Of a stretch of 64,000 nt of DNA, positions 1-7,679 are shown in pieces. The notes under the pieces are model-generated. The model was given only the letters and a program-made list of their open reading frames with translations. It was not told the DNA's origin and ran no database searches. Position 1 is the stretch's first letter; each line of letters opens with the position of its first letter. Position numbers and translations under genes: made by a program. Origin of the DNA: Lachnotalea glycerini (GTDB lineage Bacteria; Bacillota; Clostridia; Lachnospirales; Lachnospiraceae); contig NZ_QICS01000009.1 of assembly GCF_003201285.1 (NCBI RefSeq), positions 1 to 64,000 on the forward strand, read 5' to 3'.

Positions 1-137
1 CACCTCTTTCGAAGTTACATTACCCACTCGCTTAGCACCCTGCATTACTACAACGCACCGAGTTTGACTATATGGCTCACTGGCGATTACCATAACCGGA
101 CTTGCACCGACTGGTGTGGTCCAGCTTCGCTGGACAC
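1..137 (-). mobile_element. Probable group II intron, 5' domain I part, truncated by window edge
   Basis: Read on the minus strand, this stretch begins GTGTCC, forms a GC-rich stem (GTCCAGCGAAGCTGGAC), and continues with GGTGCAAGTCCGG and a GTGAGCCATATAG segment. This style of sequence is typical of the 5' catalytic RNA (domain I) of bacterial group II introns. It is clearly more GC-rich and structured than the AT-rich flank. It starts about 17 bases beyond the stem of a terminator, which suits group IIC introns, known to insert after intrinsic terminators. The reverse transcriptase gene would lie off the left edge and is not visible. The class is uncertain and the boundary at 137 is inferred. 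Confidence 0.55.
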
Positions 138-142
138 GCCTC

Positions 143-192
143 TATAAAATAAAAAACGCTCATAAATACAAAAATCTAGTATTTATGAACGT
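143..192 (-). terminator. Intrinsic terminator of the nitroreductase/monooxygenase unit
   Basis: On the minus strand, a long stem (AACGTTCATAAATAC pairing with GTATTTATGAGCGTT) with a short loop is followed by a T-rich tract. It lies about 50 bases after the monooxygenase stop codon and just before the intron-like sequence. Confidence 0.8.
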
Positions 193-240
193 TCATGTAT
201 ATAAAAATTTAATTTTGCTAATTAATGATAAATCAACTAT

Positions 241-531
241 TTAAGACAACTTTTGGTAAAGATTTATCTCGCCTTCTCCTTCTGTGAAATCCTTAAAAAC
301 CACCATCGCTTTCTGGAAATGTTCTGCTTTCATATGTTGATCAAGAGACTCTTTATTCTCCCATTCTTCAATTATGGTTAGAACCTGCGAGTTTGACACA
401 TCCTGATATAAATCATAGCTGATGCAACCTGCATCTTTTTGATTTGTATCCTGAACCAGTTGCTTTGCTGCTTGAAGAAATTCTTCTATCTTGTCTGCCT
501 TTATCACTTGTTTTGCTACTACTTTAATCAT
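241..531 (-). CDS. Putative quinol monooxygenase (ABM domain), 96 aa
   Basis: Small single-domain protein of the antibiotic biosynthesis monooxygenase (ABM) fold. These dimeric ferredoxin-like proteins often oxidise or protect against quinols. Visible family features are the opening MIKVVAKQVIKADK strand, the central DAGCISYDLYQD segment and the LTIIEEWENKESLDQHMKAEHF segment, which matches the ABM pattern of a strand followed by an acidic and His-containing helix. I chose the ATG at 531 because AAAGGAG lies directly upstream; a longer in-frame start at 564 would overlap the neighbour's spacer and lacks a ribosome binding site. It follows the nitroreductase by 19 bases, so the two are probably co-transcribed as a quinone or nitro-compound redox pair. 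The substrate is unknown. Confidence 0.75.
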   Translation of the reverse strand: MIKVVAKQVIKADKIEEFLQAAKQLVQDTNQKDAGCISYDLYQDVSNSQVLTIIEEWENKESLDQHMKAEHFQKAMVVFKDFTEGEGEINLYQKLS

Positions 532-550
532 TGTATAATCTCCTTTTCTA

Positions 551-1054
551 TTACCATTTATCATAATGTACCTTATCTACCTGATAACGATCTACAAACT
601 CATTTTTTTGTCCATCCGGATAGCCCACTGAAATCATAGCAAATGGTCTAATATAGTCGGGCAGTTGAAATAAGTTTTTAACATTTTCTGCTACTGTATC
701 TGCTGTGGCAACTCCAAACCATACCCCGCCAAGTCCAAGATGAACTGCTTCTAAAAGCATATTTTGTGCTGCTGAACTCAAGTCTTGCTCCCATGCTGTT
801 GGAATGTGAAGCTCTTTTTCATTGGCAAGAATAATAAATGTAACCGCCGAATCTGCTGCTGGTTTTGCATAAGGAGATGTTTGTGAAACCTGCTCTAACA
901 TCTCTTTTTCTTTTATAACAATAAATTCCCATGGCTGCTGATTATTGGCAGACGGTGCCTGCATAGCCGCTCTCAGTAAACGGTCAATCTTTTCCGGTTC
1001 AACCATTTGATCCTTAAATTTACGTATACTTCTTCTTGTAAATATCTCTTTCAA
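551..1054 (-). CDS. Nitroreductase family FMN-dependent oxidoreductase, 167 aa
   Basis: FMN-dependent NAD(P)H oxidoreductase of the nitroreductase superfamily. The N-terminal FTRRSIRKF motif is the classic FMN phosphate-binding RRSxRxF segment. APSANNQQPWEFIVI (about residues 40-55) is the conserved SxxNxQPW flavin-binding region, and the LGGVWFGVA and ISVGYPDG segments near the C-terminus are also typical. The start is taken as TTG at 1054, because AAGGAGG sits 8 bases upstream and the resulting length fits the short nitroreductases; upstream in-frame sequence has no family similarity. A good TTGACA-17-TATATT promoter lies upstream. It heads a two-gene unit with the monooxygenase. Confidence 0.85.
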   Translation of the reverse strand: MKEIFTRRSIRKFKDQMVEPEKIDRLLRAAMQAPSANNQQPWEFIVIKEKEMLEQVSQTSPYAKPAADSAVTFIILANEKELHIPTAWEQDLSSAAQNMLLEAVHLGLGGVWFGVATADTVAENVKNLFQLPDYIRPFAMISVGYPDGQKNEFVDRYQVDKVHYDKW

Positions 1055-1134
1055 TAGAATGTACCTCCTTTTCCATGTTAAATATATCCTTTTTGTTCTG
1101 ATTACATAGCATGCTACTATATTGTGGACAATTA

Positions 1135-1163
1135 AATATACCACTTTTATTTTATATTGTCAA
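1135..1163 (-). promoter_or_regulatory. Sigma-A-type promoter of the nitroreductase unit
   Basis: On the minus strand TTGACA (1163-1158) and TATATT (1140-1135) are separated by exactly 17 bases. An ATTGT-GG-ACAAT dyad at 1121-1132 lies directly downstream and could be an operator, though no regulator is adjacent. Confidence 0.7.
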
Positions 1164-1344
1164 TTTTCTATTCTTAATTATTACTCACTACTCTAAGCTA
1201 TTAATATCCTGGAAATTATTATAAACTCATCTTCACCCATAGCCGCATGCAAAATGTACTTTACCTTTTCTTAGTTATCCCGCATTTATTGTAAAACAAT
1301 TCATTTTATAATATCTTTTTTACTTTAGTTCACATCATAGCCTC

Positions 1345-4056
1345 TTATGTACCCTGAATGTCAGAATATCTGCTTAATATTGATTTTCTTAAAATATCAA
1401 CGGGTATCACCGTAAAGGCCAATATTACAACAAGTATTAAATCCTTAGCTTCTAGCTTCACGGTTCGAAATACACTACCACCAAAATATAATATAGTGAT
1501 CTGTATCACTGTTACCATGCCCATTATCCATAAAAAAGGCTTGTTCGCAGACAAACAATCAAAAATATTTACTTCATGTGTACGCGCACAAAAACTTGTA
1601 AATATTGCTGAGAACATAAACAGACCAAAGAATGCTGTCATCTTATAAATTTCTTCCCGGTTCATAAATATTCTTTGTATCATATCACCTTTCAGGAAAA
1701 ACAAACACAAAAGAGTTGCATAAACACTGTTTACCGTTATCTGATTCAACATATAAGAATTCATAATAGGTTCATCTCTTGACTTTGGCGGCTCATCCAT
1801 GTATTTTAAACGAGCCTTTTCTCCACTGAATGCAAGGCCTGCCAGCGTATCCATTACAATATTAATCCAAAGCATTTGTATTACCGTAATCGGAAAATCA
1901 ACACCAACCAAAGGTCCTATTACCGTAACTCCTACTGCACACATACAGATGCTTAACTGATAAATTATAAATTTACGAATACTTTTAAAAATCGTTCTGC
2001 CATAGCAAATGGCTTTAGCAATAGATAAAAAATTATCATCCAGTATGACAATATCTCCTGCTTCTTTTGACACTTCCGTTCCGCTTCCCATCGAAAATCC
2101 AATATCAGCCTGCTTTAAAGCAGGAGCATCATTGACACCATCACCAGTCATACCAACCACCAGCCCCTTTGCTTGCGCGACACGAACCAGTCTGCTCTTA
2201 TCTGTTGGAAGTGCCCGTGCCACCACTCGAAGCTCAGATAATTGCTCTGTTAATACTGAGTCAGACAGAGAAGCTAACTCTCTTGAAGTCAGAACCAACT
2301 CCTTTTCAGATTGAATCAGACCAATTTCCTTTGCTATTGCATAAGCAGTCTCTCTAGAATCGCCGGTAATCATAACAGTCTGGATACCGGCAGTCTGCAC
2401 CCGACGTATTCCCTCCTTGGCCTCACTGCGTATATCATCACGAATCCCTATAAATCCTACCAGCGTCAGATTAGAAAAACCTCTTCGCTTGATTTCCATA
2501 CTGTCCATTGTACTGTCAGAGGTAGCTATGGCAAGAATGCGAACTGCTTTTTGAGTCATCTTTTTTAGCTGACTCTCAATTTTAGTACGGCTTGCTAAAG
2601 GAAAAACAGCTCCTGATTCATCATAAAATCTTGTGCAATGTGAAAGAATTTTCTCAGGAGCACCCTTTATTAGTGTTTTATTCCAATCCCCTGTAATTGT
2701 AGTAGCCATATATTTTTGCTCACTGGTAAAAGGTATCGTGCTTCGTTTATGAATATTTTTCTTAGGAACATGGGAGCCTGCTGCAAATTGCAGCAATGCA
2801 CGATCCGTAGCATTTCCTCCCACCACTGCTTCTTCGCTTAAATATGCCTGGCAATTGTAAATAATAGAATCTCTTACAATATCCCCTAATTTAAAATGAT
2901 TGTTAAAGAAGCCCTCTCCTTCATATATTTTACCGGAAGCTGTAATAAAATGAGTCACCTTTAGCTTACCACCTGTTAGCGTACCAGTCTTGTCCGAAAA
3001 TAATATATTAAGGCTTCCTGCAGTTTCAATCCCTACCAACTTCCTGACTAAAACATTATCCTTTAGCATTCGTTTCATATTAGAAGACAGTACAACTGTT
3101 ATCATCATCGGAAGACCCTCTGGGACTGCCATAACAATTACTGTAACAGCTAACGTGCAAGCTTGCAGCAGACAGGAAAACATTGCCTTCCATGAGGTAA
3201 TTGTTTCAAGTATAAGCCTCGTTTCAAAATGATTGTCTAACACAATATGATTAAACAAATAAGCAACTGCCGAAAAGATTGCAGCAGCATAACCAAGTCT
3301 TCCGATTGAACCTGCAAGCTTATGTAAGCGGACACTTAACGGACTCTCTCTTGTTTCTTCTTGAATTTCAGCACCGATTTTTCCATAAAAGGTATTGTCC
3401 CCTACCTCTGATATCTTCATAAGTCCTTCTCCAAAGCAAACGACGGTTCCTGAATACAACAGTGTCGGATTCAGAAAATCACTCTCTTTGTGAGAGACTC
3501 CTTTACTTAAATACTTAGGGAACTTTTTTGCTTCCTTACTCTCCCCATTAAGGGAAGACTGGTCTACGTCAAGAGCACCTTGCACTAAATATCCGTCTGC
3601 CGGAATTCGATCTCCTGCCTGTAATAAGACAACATCGCCAACTACTATTTCATCCATGGGAAGCTGCATGATGCCCTCAACTCTCTTTACACGGCAATTA
3701 ATCTTAGCAGCCTCCTCCTGCATTTTCTCAAAGGCGGATTCACTGCCATATTCTGATAGTGTGGAAACACAGGTCGCTAATAAAATAGCAACGGCTATTC
3801 CTACTGACTCAAACCAATTTGATTCATGAAACAAAAAGATTACGTTGATTGCCAAAGCAATTAGCAAAATCTTAATCATCGGATCTCCAAAGCTTTCCAG
3901 ATAGCTTAATAAAATTCCTTTTCTTTTTTGCTTGCTCAAGCGATTTACTCCGTATTGTTCCCTAGACTTTTTAACTTCATCCTTGGTCAATCCATCCCAT
4001 TCTTTATTTATATCCTGTTCTGAATAAGTTTCTTCAAATGCCAATTGATTATCCAT
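1345..4056 (-). CDS. Calcium-translocating P-type ATPase, PMCA type, 903 aa
   Basis: Type II P-type ATPase that probably exports Ca2+ across the cytoplasmic membrane. It has the full domain order: cation N-terminus, first membrane pair, actuator domain with SSLNGES (the TGES position reads NGES), PEGLP in the fourth transmembrane helix (the SERCA/PMCA calcium signature), the phosphorylation site FSDKTGTLTG with Asp355, the KGAPE nucleotide-binding motif, the hinge MTGDGVNDAPALKQADIG, and a C-terminal block of about six membrane helices. Length is normal for the family. AAGGAGG precedes the ATG. It lies 138 bases downstream of the GTPase-NYN gene on the same strand; no functional link is evident. 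Other divalent cations cannot be excluded. Confidence 0.9.
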   Translation of the reverse strand: MDNQLAFEETYSEQDINKEWDGLTKDEVKKSREQYGVNRLSKQKRKGILLSYLESFGDPMIKILLIALAINVIFLFHESNWFESVGIAVAILLATCVSTLSEYGSESAFEKMQEEAAKINCRVKRVEGIMQLPMDEIVVGDVVLLQAGDRIPADGYLVQGALDVDQSSLNGESKEAKKFPKYLSKGVSHKESDFLNPTLLYSGTVVCFGEGLMKISEVGDNTFYGKIGAEIQEETRESPLSVRLHKLAGSIGRLGYAAAIFSAVAYLFNHIVLDNHFETRLILETITSWKAMFSCLLQACTLAVTVIVMAVPEGLPMMITVVLSSNMKRMLKDNVLVRKLVGIETAGSLNILFSDKTGTLTGGKLKVTHFITASGKIYEGEGFFNNHFKLGDIVRDSIIYNCQAYLSEEAVVGGNATDRALLQFAAGSHVPKKNIHKRSTIPFTSEQKYMATTITGDWNKTLIKGAPEKILSHCTRFYDESGAVFPLASRTKIESQLKKMTQKAVRILAIATSDSTMDSMEIKRRGFSNLTLVGFIGIRDDIRSEAKEGIRRVQTAGIQTVMITGDSRETAYAIAKEIGLIQSEKELVLTSRELASLSDSVLTEQLSELRVVARALPTDKSRLVRVAQAKGLVVGMTGDGVNDAPALKQADIGFSMGSGTEVSKEAGDIVILDDNFLSIAKAICYGRTIFKSIRKFIIYQLSICMCAVGVTVIGPLVGVDFPITVIQMLWINIVMDTLAGLAFSGEKARLKYMDEPPKSRDEPIMNSYMLNQITVNSVYATLLCLFFLKGDMIQRIFMNREEIYKMTAFFGLFMFSAIFTSFCARTHEVNIFDCLSANKPFLWIMGMVTVIQITILYFGGSVFRTVKLEAKDLILVVILAFTVIPVDILRKSILSRYSDIQGT

Positions 4057-4194
4057 ATACGTATCAACCTCCTTGGCATATCTTATGATGATAGGGACAA
4101 GATTAGAATTTATTTTTGGAATTTTTTACTGACATAATCCGTACTCATCTATTTTCTATTACTCACCAATCAATATTCTGGTATCATAATATCT

Positions 4195-6849
4195 TTAAAG
4201 CTTTGTTTTTTCTTTATTATTTATTTCCTCCACCTGCTGTCTGGTTTCCAAAGTCATTGCATCCAATACAAAGTTATGTTCCCTCTCTTGCTTTTCTTTG
4301 TATTCCTGTTTTATTTTTTCATTTGCCCTTTCAATCTCTTCCTTTAGCTCTCTTGCTGATAAAAGCTCTGCTCCTGCTCCCCTGATAATGATTTGCTGCA
4401 AGCCATCTGAAGTTGCAACCACTATTCTATATTTATTCTGATTATCATGAGCAAATCTTTCTATATACTGGTCTGCGGTTTGAGCCTCTCTTGTAAAAAC
4501 CATATGAATATTATGATAAGTAATGACTTCCTCTGTGTGTCCCTGAACACGATAGGCATCAAATACCACAATAATATTACATTTTCGTATTCCTTCATAA
4601 TTACTTAGTATATCAAGTAATTTTGTTCGAGCTGCGTCCATGTTATCAGTTGCAAGAATACTAAGCTCTGGCCAGGCAAAGATAACATTATATCCGTCTA
4701 CCAAAAGATACTCTTCCTTACATTCTTTTGTTTTACTTACATTAGAGTATGATTCAAAATAGCTTTCACGAACTGATTTGCTCCTTTTCCAAACTGATTT
4801 CTTCCCCTGATTGGCACGGTAAGTACTGCTGATAATTTGCTCTATTTCCTCCTGACTGACAAAGCGTTCCTGCTCCTCTGATATCTGGTTCTGGTATACC
4901 TCCTGTGGTATATCCTCCTTGCTTTGAAGATAACTTTCTACATGCATATGTGTTTTTACTTCATCCCAGGAAGCCAGAAAACCTGTGCCATGTGCGCAGA
5001 ACACAGATCCAGTTGGATTTTCCAAATCTCTTTTTGCATCATATCCCATGCTCTCTATCATCTCTGCTTCATTATGGCATGGTGCATACCCCTTTAAACT
5101 GCAAAACAGTCTGCCTGTTCCTTTCGTATAAGTTATAACCTCCTGCTGATAATTTCTCATTGTACTAACAGGCACACTTCCGCAAAGAACAGTCATCAAT
5201 CCATTGGTATGTGTAATTTCGCTCGTTCCTTTCCTTTTTTCAATATCAGTCATTGCCCGTCCAACCATGTCCTTTGGTACCTCAAGCACATAATCATAGT
5301 AAGGCTCAAGCAATATAGAATTGGCCTCCATCAGCCCCTGCCGCACTGCACGGTAGGTCGCTTCTCTAAAATCACCGCCTTGCGTATGCTTCATATGCGC
5401 ACGGCCGGATACCAATGTTATTTTCATATCCGTAATAGCTGAGCCTGTCAAAACCCCTTTATGCTCCTTCTCCTGTAAATGAGTCAGAACCAATTTTTGC
5501 CAGCTTTTACCTAATATATCCTCGCTACATTTTGTTTCGAATAAAAGTCCGCTTCCAAGCTCACCAGGCTCTAAGAGCAGATGAACCTCCGCATAGTGAC
5601 GCAGTGGCTCAAAGTGACCTACCCCCTCTGTCATTTCAGTAATCGTTTCCTTATAAACAATTTTTCCCGCTCCAAAGGAAACATTTACTCCAAAACGGCT
5701 TTGAACCAGACTTTTAATAATCTCTATCTGTACCTCACCCATCAACTGAGCCTGAATTTCCTGCAACTGCTCATTCCATATAATATGAAGCTCTGGTTCT
5801 TCTTCTTCAATTTGTCGAAGCTTTGGAAGCATCTGCCTGGGATCTTGCCCTTGCGGTAAAAGAATTTGATAGGATAAAACTGGTTCCAGCACCGGTGTAT
5901 CTGAATCCTTTTCAATTCCCAAGCCCTCTCCCGGTCTTGTGTGCAAAAGCCCTGTGACTGCGCACACAGAGCCTGCCTCAATATCATTTACAACATCGTA
6001 TTTCTGACCAGAGTAAATGCGTATCTGGTTTACTTTCTCCTCCCAAACGTTATTAGTCAAAGCATCTCTTACTTTCAACCCTCCACCTGTAATCTTCATA
6101 TAGGTGAGGCGGTTACCTTGCTCATCTCTAGCTATTTTAAATATTTTTGCCCCAAACTCAGGTGGATAGTCTGGTATTATCATATACCTAAGTAAACTTT
6201 CCATAAATTTCTCAATACCTATCAGTTTTAAAGCCGAACCGAAAAAACATGAAAATAATTTACGTTCTTTAATCGCTTCACGAATCTTTTCTTTTTTAAC
6301 ATGTCCCATTTTCAAAAAATCTTCGAGCATTCCCTCCTCACACATAGCGAGCTGCTCATTAAACTTTTCTGACCCCTCACTCCCAAAATCTATACAACTG
6401 TCATCCAACTGATTTTTTATGTCTTTCATTATTTTATTCTGATCAGTACCATTTTGATCCATTTTATTGATAAACAAAAAAACTGGTATCTCATACATAT
6501 CAAGCAGCCGCCATAGAGTTATCGTATGACCTTGCACACCATCCGCACCGTTTATTACCAAAATGGCATAATCAAGTACTTGAAGCGTTCTTTCCATTTC
6601 GGCTGAAAAATCTACATGTCCAGGGGTATCCAGCAAAGTGATCTGCGTTTGTCCTATTTCAAGCATCGCCTGCTTAGAAAATATAGTAATTCCTCTTGAT
6701 CTTTCCAGTTCATAGTTATCTAAATATGCGTCCTTATTATCCACTCTACCTAATTTTTTGATATTGCCGGTTAGATACAGCATGCTTTCTGATAAAGTCG
6801 TCTTTCCTGCATCTACGTGTGCCAATATTCCGATCACTATTTTATTCAT
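4195..6849 (-). CDS. TetM-like ribosomal protection GTPase fused to a C-terminal Rae1/YacP-type NYN RNase domain, 884 aa
   Basis: The N-terminal ~650 residues match the EF-G-like ribosomal protection family: P-loop AHVDAGKTT (residues 10-18), switch I RGITI, DTPGHVDF and NKMDQNG for guanine recognition, then EF-G domains II-V. TetM-type proteins normally end near 640 residues. Here a linker leads to a further domain with LVDGYNVIFAWPEL (716-729), IIVVFDAYRVQG, MVFTREAQTADQYIE and VVATSD followed by SARELKEEI. This is the order and wording of Rae1/YacP (NYN/PIN-like), the B. subtilis endonuclease that cuts mRNA in the ribosomal A site. The acidic residues expected at the active site are present. 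Inference: the GTPase docks at the A site and the fused nuclease cleaves mRNA there. Tetracycline resistance is possible but not shown. Confidence 0.88.
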   Translation of the reverse strand: MNKIVIGILAHVDAGKTTLSESMLYLTGNIKKLGRVDNKDAYLDNYELERSRGITIFSKQAMLEIGQTQITLLDTPGHVDFSAEMERTLQVLDYAILVINGADGVQGHTITLWRLLDMYEIPVFLFINKMDQNGTDQNKIMKDIKNQLDDSCIDFGSEGSEKFNEQLAMCEEGMLEDFLKMGHVKKEKIREAIKERKLFSCFFGSALKLIGIEKFMESLLRYMIIPDYPPEFGAKIFKIARDEQGNRLTYMKITGGGLKVRDALTNNVWEEKVNQIRIYSGQKYDVVNDIEAGSVCAVTGLLHTRPGEGLGIEKDSDTPVLEPVLSYQILLPQGQDPRQMLPKLRQIEEEEPELHIIWNEQLQEIQAQLMGEVQIEIIKSLVQSRFGVNVSFGAGKIVYKETITEMTEGVGHFEPLRHYAEVHLLLEPGELGSGLLFETKCSEDILGKSWQKLVLTHLQEKEHKGVLTGSAITDMKITLVSGRAHMKHTQGGDFREATYRAVRQGLMEANSILLEPYYDYVLEVPKDMVGRAMTDIEKRKGTSEITHTNGLMTVLCGSVPVSTMRNYQQEVITYTKGTGRLFCSLKGYAPCHNEAEMIESMGYDAKRDLENPTGSVFCAHGTGFLASWDEVKTHMHVESYLQSKEDIPQEVYQNQISEEQERFVSQEEIEQIISSTYRANQGKKSVWKRSKSVRESYFESYSNVSKTKECKEEYLLVDGYNVIFAWPELSILATDNMDAARTKLLDILSNYEGIRKCNIIVVFDAYRVQGHTEEVITYHNIHMVFTREAQTADQYIERFAHDNQNKYRIVVATSDGLQQIIIRGAGAELLSARELKEEIERANEKIKQEYKEKQEREHNFVLDAMTLETRQQVEEINNKEKTKL

Positions 6850-6922
6850 ATTTTGTCTTAAATTCCTTTTCTTTCTTATATATCCTTATTTCAACTATAG
6901 TCAAAAATCAATTCTTTATAAT

Positions 6923-6951
6923 ATAATAACAATAAGTTAACATTTTGACAA
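6923..6951 (-). promoter_or_regulatory. Promoter of the GTPase-NYN gene
   Basis: On the minus strand TTGTCA (6951-6946) is separated by 17 bases from TATTAT (6928-6923), about 75 bases before the start codon. The -35 overlaps an imperfect Rex-like dyad, TTGTCAA-N4-TTAACTT. Confidence 0.5.
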
Positions 6952-7091
6952 TTTTATCTTACTATTTTCCTTAATTATCGCTTATAAGCTTTTCACATTG
7001 CTATGTATACTTGTCTTCTATAAAGTATAAAATTAAGTATTTATCTATTCTATTAGCAATAAAAAAAGTCAAGTTACAATTTTCAACAAGA

Positions 7092-7109
7092 TAATTAATT
7101 TTTTAACAA
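7092..7109 (+). promoter_or_regulatory. Possible Rex-type redox operator upstream of the hydrogenase genes
   Basis: TAATTAA-TTTT-TTAACAA matches the clostridial Rex consensus TTGTTAA-N4-TTAACAA at 12 of 14 defined positions. It lies about 30 bases upstream of the -10 element. The region is very AT-rich, so chance matches are likely; the assignment rests partly on Rex being an NADH/NAD+ sensor and the operon being NADH-linked. Confidence 0.3.
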
Positions 7110-7136
7110 ATGATACTACTTTTTTTTACTTGAATC

Positions 7137-7145
7137 TGTTATAAT
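7137..7145 (+). promoter_or_regulatory. Extended -10 promoter of the hydrogenase operon
   Basis: TGTTATAAT is a perfect extended -10 (TG-N-TATAAT), about 42 bases before the hydC start codon. No convincing -35 lies 17 bases upstream, as expected for extended -10 promoters. AAAGGAGG serves as the ribosome binding site. Confidence 0.65.
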
Positions 7146-7187
7146 TAGTGTGGCAAATACACTAAAAATAAAAGGAGGTATTTTTTC

Positions 7188-7667
7188 ATGTGTTCTAATC
7201 CACAAATTGAACAGGATTTTAATAAGCTAGAGAAGTTTATTGAAGATCTACCTGATAAAAAAGGCTCATTAATTGCAGTCCTTCACAAAGCTCAGGAAAT
7301 ATTTGGATACTTACCAGAAGACGTGCAGAAATTCGTAGCAAAAAAACTAAATATTCCGGTTTCAGAAGTAAATGGAGTTGTTACTTTCTATTCCTACTTT
7401 ACAGAGGAACCTACTGGAAAATATGTCATTAATGTCTGTATGGGCACCGCCTGTTTTGTTAAAGGTTCAGGAGACGTTTTAGAAGAATTTGAGCGTCAGC
7501 TTAAGATTAAAGTAGGACAAACCACATCTGATGATAAATATACTCTTCAGGTTTTAAGATGCGTTGGGGCATGTGGTCTTGCTCCTGTTGTAACCGTAAA
7601 TGACAAAGTATATGGTCATTTTACTAAAGATATGGTTGGCAAAATCTTAAATGAATATAATGAATAG
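7188..7667 (+). CDS. hydC: NADH-linked [FeFe] hydrogenase, NuoE-like subunit (HydC), 159 aa
   Basis: Thioredoxin-fold [2Fe-2S] protein of the NuoE family. The four cluster cysteines are visible as CMGTAC (about residues 84-89) and CVGACG (about residues 125-130). The upstream helical part, DLPDKKGSLIAVLHKAQEIFGYLP, is the usual NuoE N-terminal bundle. In trimeric hydrogenases this subunit relays electrons between the NADH/flavin subunit and the rest of the complex. It is the first of three genes in the order hydC-hydB-hydA, separated by 12 bases from the next, and the complex is cytoplasmic. AAAGGAGG precedes the ATG. Whether the complex bifurcates electrons (NADH plus ferredoxin) or is purely NADH-linked cannot be settled from sequence alone. 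Confidence 0.88.
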   Translation: MCSNPQIEQDFNKLEKFIEDLPDKKGSLIAVLHKAQEIFGYLPEDVQKFVAKKLNIPVSEVNGVVTFYSYFTEEPTGKYVINVCMGTACFVKGSGDVLEEFERQLKIKVGQTTSDDKYTLQVLRCVGACGLAPVVTVNDKVYGHFTKDMVGKILNEYNE

Positions 7668-7679
7668 GGGGTACCAGCA

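Noticed and set aside
1358-1648. Plus-strand reading frames inside the calcium ATPase and similar antisense frames elsewhere
   Set aside because: They lie opposite well-supported genes, have no ribosome binding sites and no family resemblance.
4195-6849. Tetracycline resistance gene on a mobile element
   Set aside because: No integrase, relaxase, transposase or att-like repeats lie nearby, composition looks native, and the C-terminal NYN domain is foreign to mobile TetM-type genes.
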